From assembly GCF_900155425.1 (NCBI RefSeq), contig NZ_LT700190.1:665386-729385 (forward strand): 64,000 nucleotides of DNA, in the 5' to 3' direction. This DNA comes from Parabacteroides massiliensis (GTDB taxonomy: Bacteria; Bacteroidota; Bacteroidia; Bacteroidales; Tannerellaceae). Below are positions 27,332-36,304 of this stretch, one piece after another (position 1 is the stretch's first letter; the number at the start of each line of letters is the position of its first letter). The notes beneath the pieces were generated by a model. That model saw only the letters and a list, made by a program, of their open reading frames with translations. It was not told the origin of the DNA and did no database searches. The position numbers were made by a program, and so were the translations under genes.

Positions 27332-28456
27332 ATGAAACTGAAGAATATACTCTCCGTTATTTGCATCCTCTTGGCTGTCGTTTCTTGCTCAATGGAAGAT
27401 GAAGTTTTAGATGGAAATTCGACAAATTTGATTCTGGAGAAGGGGTCAGCGTATGTTACAGTTGATATTTCAACCGCCAAAGCTACAACAAAGGCGGTAA
27501 GTCGTGGTGAATCTCATATTAATGGGAGTTTGGCAGGAGACTACATTAATTCTTGTTATTTGTTGCTGCTTGATAATGATGGCAATATTGTTAATCGCGC
27601 ATTTGCGACAGAACTTTCGGGTACTACAGTAAAATACGAAAAGAATATATTGGTGAAAGTCGGTGCTGTGACAAAGATAATCGCAGTTGTGAATGGTTCG
27701 CATTTACATGAAAAACTGGATGCTTGTACTACTTTGTCTCAGATAAGAGCTATTAGAGATGACAAGGCTGAACATAGAGTGAAAGTTGGAGAAGGAACTA
27801 TTTCTTGGCCGGAAGGTTTTGAAGGTTCGTCTTCAACAACTGGAAATTTACCATCAGTTACGGTCTCCATTGAAGCAGTTCAACGTACAGCTGTTGTCGA
27901 TCTTACCGGATTCTATGTCAAATATATGGATGGCGTCGAAACAACAGAAGTACGTTTAACAGAAGCATGGTTTACAAATCTTAAAAAGAATACCGGTTTA
28001 TTTGAAGAAGGGACTGATGATTTTTATGATACGAAAAACTTGATACCGATGGAAATATTAGATTCAGATAAAGGTGAGATGGTGGATAATATTTTAAAAC
28101 CATCCGTATTGGATATAGAAGCAAAGGTTGATAATTTTAAAGATCATATTAAAACACAGGGTACACCTTTGAATCATACGAATTGCTTTTTTTCAGCGGT
28201 CTTTCCTAATACAGTGAAAACTAATCCTGTGACTTTACATTTGGCCTTTACGGTAGACGGGAAAAGAGAAACGCGTGATTATGTGATTAATCCGGATAGA
28301 GCGACAAATACAACAGGGCATGGTTGGGTGGAACCCGGTAATTGGTATCGTTTGAATGTTATAGTTCATGTTACAGCGGCAGGCATTGAATCTTTGGAGG
28401 TCGTTGGATGGAATGAAGTTTTGATAGGTGGAAATAATGGGGTAGAATTTAAATAA
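27332..28456 (+). CDS. Fimbrillin-family lipoprotein
   Basis: 374 residues. Lipobox VVSC (Cys about 19). N-terminal strands AYVTVDISTAKATTKAVSRGE and SCYLLLLDNDGNIVNRAF match the fimbrillin N-terminal domain. The C-terminus has NWYRLNVIVHVTAAGIESLEV followed by GWNEVLIGG. First gene of the third fimbrial unit; 20 bases separate it from the large tip-like gene. AT-rich. Probably a minor shaft or adaptor subunit, by position. Confidence 0.72.
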   Translation: MKLKNILSVICILLAVVSCSMEDEVLDGNSTNLILEKGSAYVTVDISTAKATTKAVSRGESHINGSLAGDYINSCYLLLLDNDGNIVNRAFATELSGTTVKYEKNILVKVGAVTKIIAVVNGSHLHEKLDACTTLSQIRAIRDDKAEHRVKVGEGTISWPEGFEGSSSTTGNLPSVTVSIEAVQRTAVVDLTGFYVKYMDGVETTEVRLTEAWFTNLKKNTGLFEEGTDDFYDTKNLIPMEILDSDKGEMVDNILKPSVLDIEAKVDNFKDHIKTQGTPLNHTNCFFSAVFPNTVKTNPVTLHLAFTVDGKRETRDYVINPDRATNTTGHGWVEPGNWYRLNVIVHVTAAGIESLEVVGWNEVLIGGNNGVEFK

Positions 28457-28476
28457 TCAAGAAAAATTAATTAGAT

Positions 28477-31400
28477 ATGAAAAAGTATATCAATTTATTA
28501 CTCTTGTGGTTGTTGGCTTTTTCGTCTTGTGTGGATGAAGAAATCATATCAAATGTGAAAGAAGGGGAGAATGTGACTGTTAGTCTGAATCTTTATTTGC
28601 CAAATCCCTCACAGATAACCACACGTGCTATTACTTCGACTGAAGAAGCGAAGGTGGAGGTTTTGAAAATACTGGTTTTTGATAATAAGGGCAATTATCT
28701 GCCGGAACGTTCGGTCTCTTCTGTAAAAGTCGAGAGTTCGGAGCAGACTGTTGATGATAACGGCGGTTCACTTATTGCGAAGAAGATACCTATGCAAATG
28801 GCAAATGATAATTTGTCTTTGGTTGTTTTAGCAAATGTTGTAAATGAAGGAGAAACTAATGATGGAACTCTGACGACCATTCCTCAAATTCAGATTAATG
28901 ATACAAAGAGTTCTTATTTGGCTCGTTTGGCTTATACGGTCAATGAAAAATGGAATGCAACCAGTACGGAAAACTATCGTCGTTTCCCGATGTGGGGTGA
29001 GTATACAGGTCAGATATCAGCTACTCCTATAGAAGTAGATTTATTGAGGGCTTTGGCACGTATCAATGTCTCTTTTTCAGAAGATGCGAGCAGTAATTTT
29101 ACATTGACATCCATACGGGTAAATAACTCATTGAGTAATGGTTTGATCGTTCCCGATTCTCGCTTACAGGATAAAAATGTTATAACTCCTACTTTGCCGG
29201 CATCACCCAATGTGAATCCGTCATTGGTATATGAAGGGGATGCTGTAAACAACAATACCTGTATAAATGAAATCTATATTCCGGAAGCAGGCAAATCAAC
29301 ATCTTCTATTTCTTATGACGGGGTCTATCTGACTATGGCAGGAGAGATTGGGGGCGTGGACAAACTATATCGTGTTTATATGACTAATACAGGTAAAGTA
29401 GGCGGTACTGCGTTGGATATTCTTCGTAATCATACTTACAAGGTACATGTGTCGAAGATCGGAGCGGGAGAAAATGATATAACTGTCAATATAGAGGAGA
29501 TGAGTGATGTGTACATACGTTCTCCATACGAGCAAAATACATTAGCAGTAAGTTCGAATTTATTTTATTTCAATATAGGGCAACAAGCGCCGGCAAATTT
29601 GAATATTACTACGACATGGGGTGAATGGAAGATCGTCGATGCAATGTTGGATGGCTTCACAATAACGGAAAATCATGAAAGTAATAGCGTTGTTATTTCG
29701 CCTTCTGGTTTTAATAAATTGGCGTCCGGGTATTTCTTTGTTCAATCAGGCCAGTTGAAAAAGAAAATCTTGGTAAAGATCGACCCGGAAGAAACAGCCA
29801 ATTGCTATATTCGTTCGGAATCAGGAACTTATCCTTTGAATATAAGCGTAAAGGGTAATGGCCGTGAAGGAATGATTGCCGATGGCAAACAATTGTTGAC
29901 GGAAGAAGAGTTGAAGTTGAAACCATCGAAGATCGGGATTATTTGGGAAACATCCGAAGGATTGGTTCGCTTGGATAATGGGAACGGAGTGTATGATCAA
30001 ACAAGTGTACAAGTTGATCCTGATAATGATTTTAGTGGCGTTGTTAATTACCATGTCGATATAGATAAAACTCCTAAGAAGAAAGGCGGAAATGCTTTAA
30101 TTGGAGCTTTTAACAGTGCAAACGAATGTATCTGGTCGTGGCATATTTGGGTTGTCCCGGGTGGAATTACAACAGAAAACTGGGGTGGAAACTCTAAGGA
30201 CTATACATTTATGGATCGTTATATAGGAGCATTATCCAATAATCCGGGTAACGATGCTTTGGGCTTATTGTATCAGTGGGGGCGTAAAGATCCGTTTATT
30301 GGAGCGGCCGGACCTCAAAATCAGGTAAGGCAGAACACCTATAATTATCAACCTTGTGGTTCTGGTACACGAACTTATACTTGGGGAGTTACAGAAACGA
30401 CAAGTCTGGCGCAATCGATTAAGTTCCCGACCGATTTGTTAAAAACAGGTTTGTGTAATGTAGATCAAAACGGAACTTATTTATGGGGAACGCCTTCCGG
30501 TATGGAAATGTATTCAGGAAGTGCAGTAAATGAGGGGAATAAAACAGTGTATGACCCATGTCCGGTTGGATATCGAGTGCCTCCTCTGTTGGCTTATTTG
30601 TTCCATAGCGATGAGAACTATAAAAATAATTATAATGGGAATAATTATTATATACCGTCAGGTTCGAATTATAGTGATAATGCTTCTCATTATGGTTTTT
30701 GGATTAACTATATCGCAAACAGTCGGCCGAGCGTTACCAACTCATCTGTTTCTGCCACAAATAGCACATGGTTCCCGTTAGCGGGAGTTTATGATCCTAA
30801 AAATATGAATGTCGGGGAAAACGTAAATTATAGTTTTTCTGAAGTAGATGATCAAAATTCATTGAAAGTGAATAGTATTGTTTGGACAAATACTCCTATT
30901 AAATATGGAAAGAATGGGGATGATTTTAGGCCTGGCGCGATGTTCTTGCATGGAACGGAATATGGAAATACAAGAAATGGCCGTCATCTTCATAAATTTA
31001 TAGAAACATCTTATGACTTATATGCACAAACACAGTTCGCGGGTTCTGTACGTTGTGTGAAAATTCAAGAATCTCAGGATTTTAGTCAGTTGAATGAGTT
31101 CCCGGAAAGAATAATTTTAGATGCAGCTGAAGGCTCAAAGAAATCAGCAACAATTAAAGTTATCAACGAAACTTGGGAAGTCATTAACCCGGGAGCGCCT
31201 TGGTTCTATCTTGACAAATATTCAGGAGATCCGGATGGTGGTGCAGGACAAACGTTAGTCTTTACTGCATCGGAAGAAAATGCAGGCGCACAACGTGAAG
31301 CAACTTTAATAGTAAAGACTTCGAAGGGCAGTGAATATTCGATTAAGGTGGTTCAAAAGGTCGCTTCTTATACTTTCGAGGCATCACCGAATAAACTTAC

Positions 31401-31632
31401 TTTTGACTGGAATCCGTCTAATAGTCAAGATATAACTGTTACAAATAGCAAGTATGACTGGAGTGTTCAATCTGGATATGCAGAATGGCTGACTGTAAAA
31501 AGGAATGGAAATAGGTTGACTGTTTCTGCATCTAAGAATAGTTGGTATCAAAGAAATACAGTTGTTACTTTAAAAGACTCAAACGGGGAAACGATATCTA
31601 TTGCTGTCACTCAGAACGATAGATGGTGGTAA
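28477..31632 (+). CDS. Large fimbrial tip-like lipoprotein with FISUMP/lectin-like and BACON domains
   Basis: 1051 residues. Lipobox FSSC (Cys about 18). Residues about 30-345 are fimbrillin-like (KVEVLKILVFDNKGNYLPE; RALARINVSFSED). A beta domain of BACON-like pattern follows (about 350-445). A central region (about 555-870) has YQWGRKDPFIGA, YDPCPVGYRVPP and FAGSVRCVKIQ, which recall FISUMP/C-type-lectin-like folds. Two C-terminal BACON-type repeats end the protein (about 880-965 and 966-1051; last strand GETISIAVTQND). Size, order and adhesive-type modules suggest a tip adhesin comparable in position to Fim/Mfa accessory subunits. The ligand is unknown. Confidence 0.78.
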   Translation: MKKYINLLLLWLLAFSSCVDEEIISNVKEGENVTVSLNLYLPNPSQITTRAITSTEEAKVEVLKILVFDNKGNYLPERSVSSVKVESSEQTVDDNGGSLIAKKIPMQMANDNLSLVVLANVVNEGETNDGTLTTIPQIQINDTKSSYLARLAYTVNEKWNATSTENYRRFPMWGEYTGQISATPIEVDLLRALARINVSFSEDASSNFTLTSIRVNNSLSNGLIVPDSRLQDKNVITPTLPASPNVNPSLVYEGDAVNNNTCINEIYIPEAGKSTSSISYDGVYLTMAGEIGGVDKLYRVYMTNTGKVGGTALDILRNHTYKVHVSKIGAGENDITVNIEEMSDVYIRSPYEQNTLAVSSNLFYFNIGQQAPANLNITTTWGEWKIVDAMLDGFTITENHESNSVVISPSGFNKLASGYFFVQSGQLKKKILVKIDPEETANCYIRSESGTYPLNISVKGNGREGMIADGKQLLTEEELKLKPSKIGIIWETSEGLVRLDNGNGVYDQTSVQVDPDNDFSGVVNYHVDIDKTPKKKGGNALIGAFNSANECIWSWHIWVVPGGITTENWGGNSKDYTFMDRYIGALSNNPGNDALGLLYQWGRKDPFIGAAGPQNQVRQNTYNYQPCGSGTRTYTWGVTETTSLAQSIKFPTDLLKTGLCNVDQNGTYLWGTPSGMEMYSGSAVNEGNKTVYDPCPVGYRVPPLLAYLFHSDENYKNNYNGNNYYIPSGSNYSDNASHYGFWINYIANSRPSVTNSSVSATNSTWFPLAGVYDPKNMNVGENVNYSFSEVDDQNSLKVNSIVWTNTPIKYGKNGDDFRPGAMFLHGTEYGNTRNGRHLHKFIETSYDLYAQTQFAGSVRCVKIQESQDFSQLNEFPERIILDAAEGSKKSATIKVINETWEVINPGAPWFYLDKYSGDPDGGAGQTLVFTASEENAGAQREATLIVKTSKGSEYSIKVVQKVASYTFEASPNKLTFDWNPSNSQDITVTNSKYDWSVQSGYAEWLTVKRNGNRLTVSASKNSWYQRNTVVTLKDSNGETISIAVTQNDRWW

Positions 31633-31656
31633 GTTATTATTAAAATTAAAAAGAAT

Positions 31657-33021
31657 ATGAAAACGAATAATTTGATATATATTTTTTCATTTATACTTCT
31701 CTTTGCTTCTTGTTCACAAGAAGACCTCGTGAAAGGGAATGATAATGATGTGGTAGCCAAAATTCGGTTGGAATTGACCGATATGCAATTGCCAGCTGTG
31801 ACAAAGGCTGTCTCTACAGACGAAAATCGAATCAATGATTTGTGGCTTTATATGTTTAATCAATCAGATGAGTTGATTTATCAGGTAGTAGGTTCCGTGG
31901 GTACTGATGGAGGAACGGCTAAAGCTGTAACTGCCAATTTGAAAGCGACTCAGGAACCAGTAACATTGATGGCATTGGCTAATGTGTCTTCAATTACACA
32001 CGAATTTGCTTTGAATACATCAAAGGCTGATGTTTTGAAGAGTTTGATTTTTGATGTCCCGTCTCAAGAAGGTTCTGTTTCTATTCCGATGTGGGGTGAG
32101 GTGGATTTGCCCGAGGGTTTGTATACGGATGATACTCCAATTGCAATCCCGATGACACGTTCTTTGGCTTGTGTGGAAGTTCTTGTAGATACGGACTTGG
32201 TAATCAATTTTGATTTGGAGGAAGTTTATCTGGTCGGGACTTATGATAAAGGTTTTATAGCTCCGATTAAGTCGGATGGGACTTTGCAGAAAGGAACGAT
32301 TTCAATACCGTCCGGTGCTAAAGGAGAACGTGTTCTTAGTGAAGCTTTTCATAAACAGAACTTGAATAATGCAAGAGCGAAGTTTTATGTTCCCGAAAGC
32401 CTTTTGAAGACTGAAACGTTTCCCAGTGGTGAACCAAGTCGTAGTTTATGCTTGATAGTCGGAGGATACACGACAATAGACGGAGTTGGAAAGTTCGGTT
32501 ATTATCGATTGGATTTTTTGTTGCAAAACACAGAAAATGAAGATATGAATGTCAAAAGAAATGTCCGTTATATTTTTAAGATCGATGCAGTTCATGAATA
32601 TGGAGTCGGTTCAGCCAAGAGTGCATTCGAAAAATCTATTCCGGATAATGCTTCTCGTATTTCAGCTTCAACGACAGTTATGATCGTGGGTGATACGTCG
32701 TCACAAGGAAATTGTATTGAGAAAGGTTTGAATGATATTACAACTGATGGTGTGGATTATTTGGCAGTAAATACATCTACACCGATTGCTTCGTATAATG
32801 ATGAAAATGGTATGTATTATGCGAAAATTCAGATTTTTACTAATTATCAAGGAGGATGGCAAATGATTGATATGCCTGAGGGTATCATTGCCCAACAGAA
32901 AAGAGGTGATGTAAATGTTTTTTATGAAACATTTATTTGGATTGACGATACTGTCTCATTTCCTGCTGTGTTTTATATAAAAGCAGGTGGAGTATGGAAA
33001 ACAATTACTATTGGCCGATAA
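31657..33021 (+). CDS. Fimbrillin-family accessory lipoprotein
   Basis: 454 residues. Lipobox FASC (Cys about 20). N-terminal KIRLELTDMQLPAVTKAVSTDENRINDLWLYMF is a clear fimbrillin beginning, and PIPMTRSLACVEVLV-like strands (IAIPMTRSLACVEVLVD) follow. The C-terminal part (IIAQQKRGDVNVFYETFIWI) lacks the usual W-N-V tail. It is the third gene of the unit, 24 bases after the tip-like gene, and is followed by the large palindromic repeat array. Role unknown; likely another minor or tip-associated subunit. Confidence 0.7.
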   Translation: MKTNNLIYIFSFILLFASCSQEDLVKGNDNDVVAKIRLELTDMQLPAVTKAVSTDENRINDLWLYMFNQSDELIYQVVGSVGTDGGTAKAVTANLKATQEPVTLMALANVSSITHEFALNTSKADVLKSLIFDVPSQEGSVSIPMWGEVDLPEGLYTDDTPIAIPMTRSLACVEVLVDTDLVINFDLEEVYLVGTYDKGFIAPIKSDGTLQKGTISIPSGAKGERVLSEAFHKQNLNNARAKFYVPESLLKTETFPSGEPSRSLCLIVGGYTTIDGVGKFGYYRLDFLLQNTENEDMNVKRNVRYIFKIDAVHEYGVGSAKSAFEKSIPDNASRISASTTVMIVGDTSSQGNCIEKGLNDITTDGVDYLAVNTSTPIASYNDENGMYYAKIQIFTNYQGGWQMIDMPEGIIAQQKRGDVNVFYETFIWIDDTVSFPAVFYIKAGGVWKTITIGR

Positions 33022-33051
33022 ATCCGTACCTAATTTATTTCGGATCCCTCC

Positions 33052-33275
33052 ACAAACTAACCCAAACCATGCCGGGAACTATTTCAAACCATACCAGATA
33101 GTATTGGTAGGTAGTTACTATGTAAGGACGATATGTAGTACTATGTATTCGTGATAGCTGGTACTACATATGCCGGATATGTAGTACTACCTATCCGTAG
33201 TTTCCGGTATGGTTTGAGGTAGTTTCCGGCATGCTTTGCATTAGTTCTTGGCGTGTTTTGGAGTAGTTGCGCATA
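33052..33275. repeat. Large inverted array of 22-base-period repeats upstream of the virE-like gene
   Basis: Right arm: TAGTT-headed units begin at 33198, 33220, 33242 and 33264, exactly 22 bases apart (TAGTTTCCGGTATGGTTTG and variants). Left arm: the same unit in reverse orientation ends AACTA at 33059 and 33081 with a degenerate TAGTA at 33103, again 22 apart; CAAACC recurs at 33063 and 33085. Between the arms an imperfect palindrome continues to a centre near 33150 (ATATGTAGTACTA versus TGGTACTACATAT). The arms 33063-33144 and 33158-33239 align almost throughout. No ORF. Confidence 0.9.
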
Positions 33276-33348
33276 AAATAATTGAAAAACAGGGGATATC
33301 TGAAATATTAGCCTTACCTTGCGGAAGATTAAAAAAACACAAACCAAT

Positions 33349-35433
33349 ATGAAGATAACACAGCTTCGCGGTGACTTAGCGGCTTTCCGTAATCTTGAAT
33401 TAAGCCTTGTTCTCAACGGCATGAAAACGGAAAACAGCCGGAAGCCGGTATCCGTGTTGCGGCAAAACATACCTTATCTGACTCCCCAAACGAAAAGCCT
33501 TGCAGCAGAGAAGGTTCCCGTTGTCTTGTTCGGCGTTACGCTGAAACGGGATAGCGAAAGGATCGGCGTGGCCTCTTATACCGGATTGGTGTTGCTCAGT
33601 TTCGGCAACCTGATCGACCGTGCGGAGGCGGCTGCCATACGGGATCGTGCGGCAGGCTTTCCGCAAACGCTTGCTTCGTTTGTCGGATCGAGCGGGCGGA
33701 GCGTCAAAATCGTGGTCCCTTTCACCCGGCCCGACGGTTCGTTGCCGGAGACGGAAGAGCATATGCGCTTTTTCCATGCCCATGCCTGCCTCCGTGCGGG
33801 CCGCTATTACGAAGCACAGCTCCAGGTGCCCGTCGAATGGAAAGAAGAAGGGTTTCCCGTTCCGGAACAAGGATGCCGCGTGTCGTATGATCCCGACCTG
33901 TTTTATAATCCGGACGCATTGCCGATCCGCCTGGAACAACCTTTGCGGATGCCCGCACCGGTGACGACACGCGAGGTGCACGATGCCGAACCGGACCCTC
34001 TGCTGCGCATGCCACCCGGCTATGAACGCTACAAACGCATATCGCTCCTCTATGAAACCTGCCTTGCCGACACGTTCCGGCAGGTCGGGCCGGAAGACAA
34101 CGACAATGAAGAACGTAAGAAGTTCATGGTATATCTGGCACGTAAATGCCGGCAATCCGCCATTCCGGAGGAAGACGCCGTCCGTTTTGCCCTGATACAT
34201 CCGTTCGGCAAGAAGCTGGAGATGGAACTGAGGGCGACGTTCGGAAATGTCTACCGGAAAGAGAAGATTTGCAGCCTCAGGCTTTGTATGCCCCGGCGGA
34301 TGCTGGTGGCGATGCAGATGGAAGAGTTCATGACGAGGCGCTATGAGTTGAGGTTCAACCGCATGAAGGAATGCAAGGAATATCGCGAACGGCATTCGCT
34401 GTTCATGGATTATCGCCCGGTGACAACCGAGGCGGTCAAGAGCATTTGTTTCGAAGCGCAGTTGGAAGGAATATCGGCGATCGAATACGACGTGCAGCGT
34501 TACGTGGACTCCCGGCGCATCTCCCATTACTGGCCGGTCGAGGAGTATCTTTTCGACCTGCCGAACTGGGACGGGCAGGACCGCATTCGCGCCCTTGCCG
34601 ATTGTGTGCCTTGCGAAAACAAGGAGTGGAAGGATTTCTTTTATATCTGGTTCCTCAGCATGGTGGCACACTGGTTGCAGATGGACCGGGAGCATGCCAA
34701 CAGCACGTCGCCCCTGCTGGTCGGGCCGCAAGGTTGCCGCAAGAGTACCTTCTGCCAGAACCTTTTGCCGCCCGAACTGCGTCCTTACTATGTCGACGGG
34801 ATCGACCTGGGAAGCCGGAAGGATGCGGAAATGGCGTTGAACCGCTTCGCGCTGATCAACCTGGACGAGTTCGACTCGATACCCGCATCCCGCCAGCCCT
34901 ATCTGAAGAACCTGCTCCAGAAGGCGAAAGTGACGTTGCGCAAACCCTATGGCGGGAACGTGGAGGAGATGAGGCGGTTCGCTTCGTTTATCGCGACCTC
35001 CAACACCTTCTCTTTGCTGACCGACACCACCGGCAGCCGCCGTTTCATCGGAGTGGAGGTGACGGGAATGATCCGGATAGAGCCGGTCGACTATCCTCAA
35101 CTCTATGCACAGGCTGTCAATGCGTTGCGCGAAGGAGAACGCTATTGGTTTTCGGCGGAAGAAGAAGTCAGGCTGCATCGGAATAATCGGGCGTTCGAAA
35201 AGCGTCCGTTGTTGGAGGAGCTTTTTTTGTATTATTTCAGAGCCCCGGAAGAGGAAGAAGAGTGTACGCCGTTGTCCGCTCCCGAAATTCTGATGTCGAT
35301 CAGCAAACAGAGCAAAACGGATCTGACGGAGACCAAACTGGAGTTGTTCGGGAAGTTGATGACGAAGTATAATGTACGGAAAAAGGTCAAAAACGACAGG
35401 AAGTACTATTATGTTATCCCGGTGAAGAGGTGA
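33349..35433 (+). CDS. VirE-family primase/helicase-like ATPase with BT4734-like N-terminal domain
   Basis: 694 residues from the ATG at 33349. The N-terminal part (about 1-200, containing FGVTLKRDSERIGVASYTGL) resembles the BT4734-like domain. The C-terminal half holds the virulence-associated-E/SF3-like ATPase with Walker A GPQGCRKST, Walker B ALINLDEFDSI, and a sensor ATSNTFSLLTDTTGSRRF. These proteins resemble replication primase-helicases of plasmids, phages and genomic islands; the chromosomal Bacteroides copies have no established function. GC content is visibly higher than in the fimbrial genes on the left, suggesting separate origin. It is flanked by two 22-base-period arrays and followed by an HU-like gene. 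Confidence 0.85.
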   Translation: MKITQLRGDLAAFRNLELSLVLNGMKTENSRKPVSVLRQNIPYLTPQTKSLAAEKVPVVLFGVTLKRDSERIGVASYTGLVLLSFGNLIDRAEAAAIRDRAAGFPQTLASFVGSSGRSVKIVVPFTRPDGSLPETEEHMRFFHAHACLRAGRYYEAQLQVPVEWKEEGFPVPEQGCRVSYDPDLFYNPDALPIRLEQPLRMPAPVTTREVHDAEPDPLLRMPPGYERYKRISLLYETCLADTFRQVGPEDNDNEERKKFMVYLARKCRQSAIPEEDAVRFALIHPFGKKLEMELRATFGNVYRKEKICSLRLCMPRRMLVAMQMEEFMTRRYELRFNRMKECKEYRERHSLFMDYRPVTTEAVKSICFEAQLEGISAIEYDVQRYVDSRRISHYWPVEEYLFDLPNWDGQDRIRALADCVPCENKEWKDFFYIWFLSMVAHWLQMDREHANSTSPLLVGPQGCRKSTFCQNLLPPELRPYYVDGIDLGSRKDAEMALNRFALINLDEFDSIPASRQPYLKNLLQKAKVTLRKPYGGNVEEMRRFASFIATSNTFSLLTDTTGSRRFIGVEVTGMIRIEPVDYPQLYAQAVNALREGERYWFSAEEEVRLHRNNRAFEKRPLLEELFLYYFRAPEEEEECTPLSAPEILMSISKQSKTDLTETKLELFGKLMTKYNVRKKVKNDRKYYYVIPVKR

Positions 35434-35436
35434 ACG

Positions 35437-35575
35437 GTGCCGGTTATTACTGTTTTTGTATATATCCGGTACAGAACCGACACTGGATAGATATCGAACC
35501 GACACTGGACCGGCACTGCTTAAGTGGCATCATGACAGTGTGTTGAGTCGAAAAGTGCCAGGTGTCGGTTAGGTA
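35437..35575. repeat. Second 22-base-period repeat array between virE-like and HU-like genes
   Basis: GAACCGACACTGG occurs at 35474-35486 and 35496-35508 (22 bases apart). The element GTGCCAGGTGTCGGTT near 35555-35570 is the inverted version, and a variant GGTGCCGGTTATTAC opens the region near 35437. Inner arms CACTG/CAGTG allow a hairpin. The unit sequence differs from the upstream array but the period is identical. Confidence 0.8.
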
Positions 35576-35603
35576 ATAGAAATTTTTTATAAAACAATAT
35601 ATT

Positions 35604-36002
35604 ATGAGCATACGATACAAATTTGTCCCCATTTACGATAACTTGAATGAGGAAGGTGAGAAAGTAACGGGTTTTTATCCCAAAGTAGTGAGTCGCGGCA
35701 CGATAGGCAAAGAGCGAATGTTTGATGACATATCGCGCGGTTCGTCTTCCCTGCGTGCGGAGTTGGCGCGTTCGTGGATGTTGATGGCAGATTATATCGA
35801 GGAGAAACTGGAAGACGGCTACGATGTCTGCCTCGACGATTTCTGCACTTTCGGCGTTTCCGCCAAATACCGCCGTGTGGACCGCAAAAACGAAATCCGC
35901 GCCGAATCCATCTCCGTAAAAGGCATGCACGTACGCGTCTCGAAAGCAATCAACCAAAAACTGAAGCGAGCCCGTTTCGAACGAGAACCGGAAAAGTTTT
36001 GA
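35604..36002 (+). CDS. HU-family (HU-HIG type) DNA-binding protein
   Basis: 132 residues. Starts MSIRYKFVPIYDNLNEEGEK; the HU-like core has GTIGKERMFDDISRGSSSL, then the DFCTFGVSAKYR strand pair, and a basic C-terminus (KLKRARFERE). It is longer than classical HU (about 90) and resembles the HU-like proteins often found beside VirE-type genes and surface-polysaccharide loci in Bacteroides. Likely binds or bends DNA; the adjacent repeat arrays are natural candidate targets, by inference. The second repeat array directly precedes it. Confidence 0.82.
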   Translation: MSIRYKFVPIYDNLNEEGEKVTGFYPKVVSRGTIGKERMFDDISRGSSSLRAELARSWMLMADYIEEKLEDGYDVCLDDFCTFGVSAKYRRVDRKNEIRAESISVKGMHVRVSKAINQKLKRARFEREPEKF

Positions 36003-36304
36003 TCATGCTTCAAACTTTTGATTGCTTTTTGTTTTTGTCTTTTTGATATGTTTTAGGGTGATACCGGTTTGATGAGGTTGTCTGTGTGTGATAATAGGTT
36101 TACTGTGTAAATCGGTATTTCTATCGCCCTCTTCCTTTTTTCGTCGGTATTTATATCATACGGTTCGTTCTTGGTAGCTTTGCCCGTGAAACTTGAAACG
36201 TGTGCCTACCGTGCGTGGTAAAGACTTGTTCTATTTTTGTGTCGGGATAAACTGTATTATCACCTCTGTTGTTTATGGAATAGAAAAACAAAAGATAATT
36301 AAAA
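36003..36304. promoter_or_regulatory. Intergenic promoter region of the DUF3575/DUF3868 genes
   Basis: No gene. CTATCGCCCTCTTCC at 36121-36135 matches the element upstream of the third fimbrial operon (27266-27280). TAGCTTTG at 36175-36182 is a -7 match about 120 bases before the start. Confidence 0.55.

Noticed and set aside
33052-33275. CRISPR array
   Set aside because: The 22-base units are directly adjacent without unique spacers, occur in both orientations, and no cas gene is in the window.
33400-35505. 701-codon frame antisense to the VirE-like gene
   Set aside because: High-GC coding DNA gives long reverse frames. The plus-strand protein has intact Walker motifs; the reverse one has no recognisable pattern.
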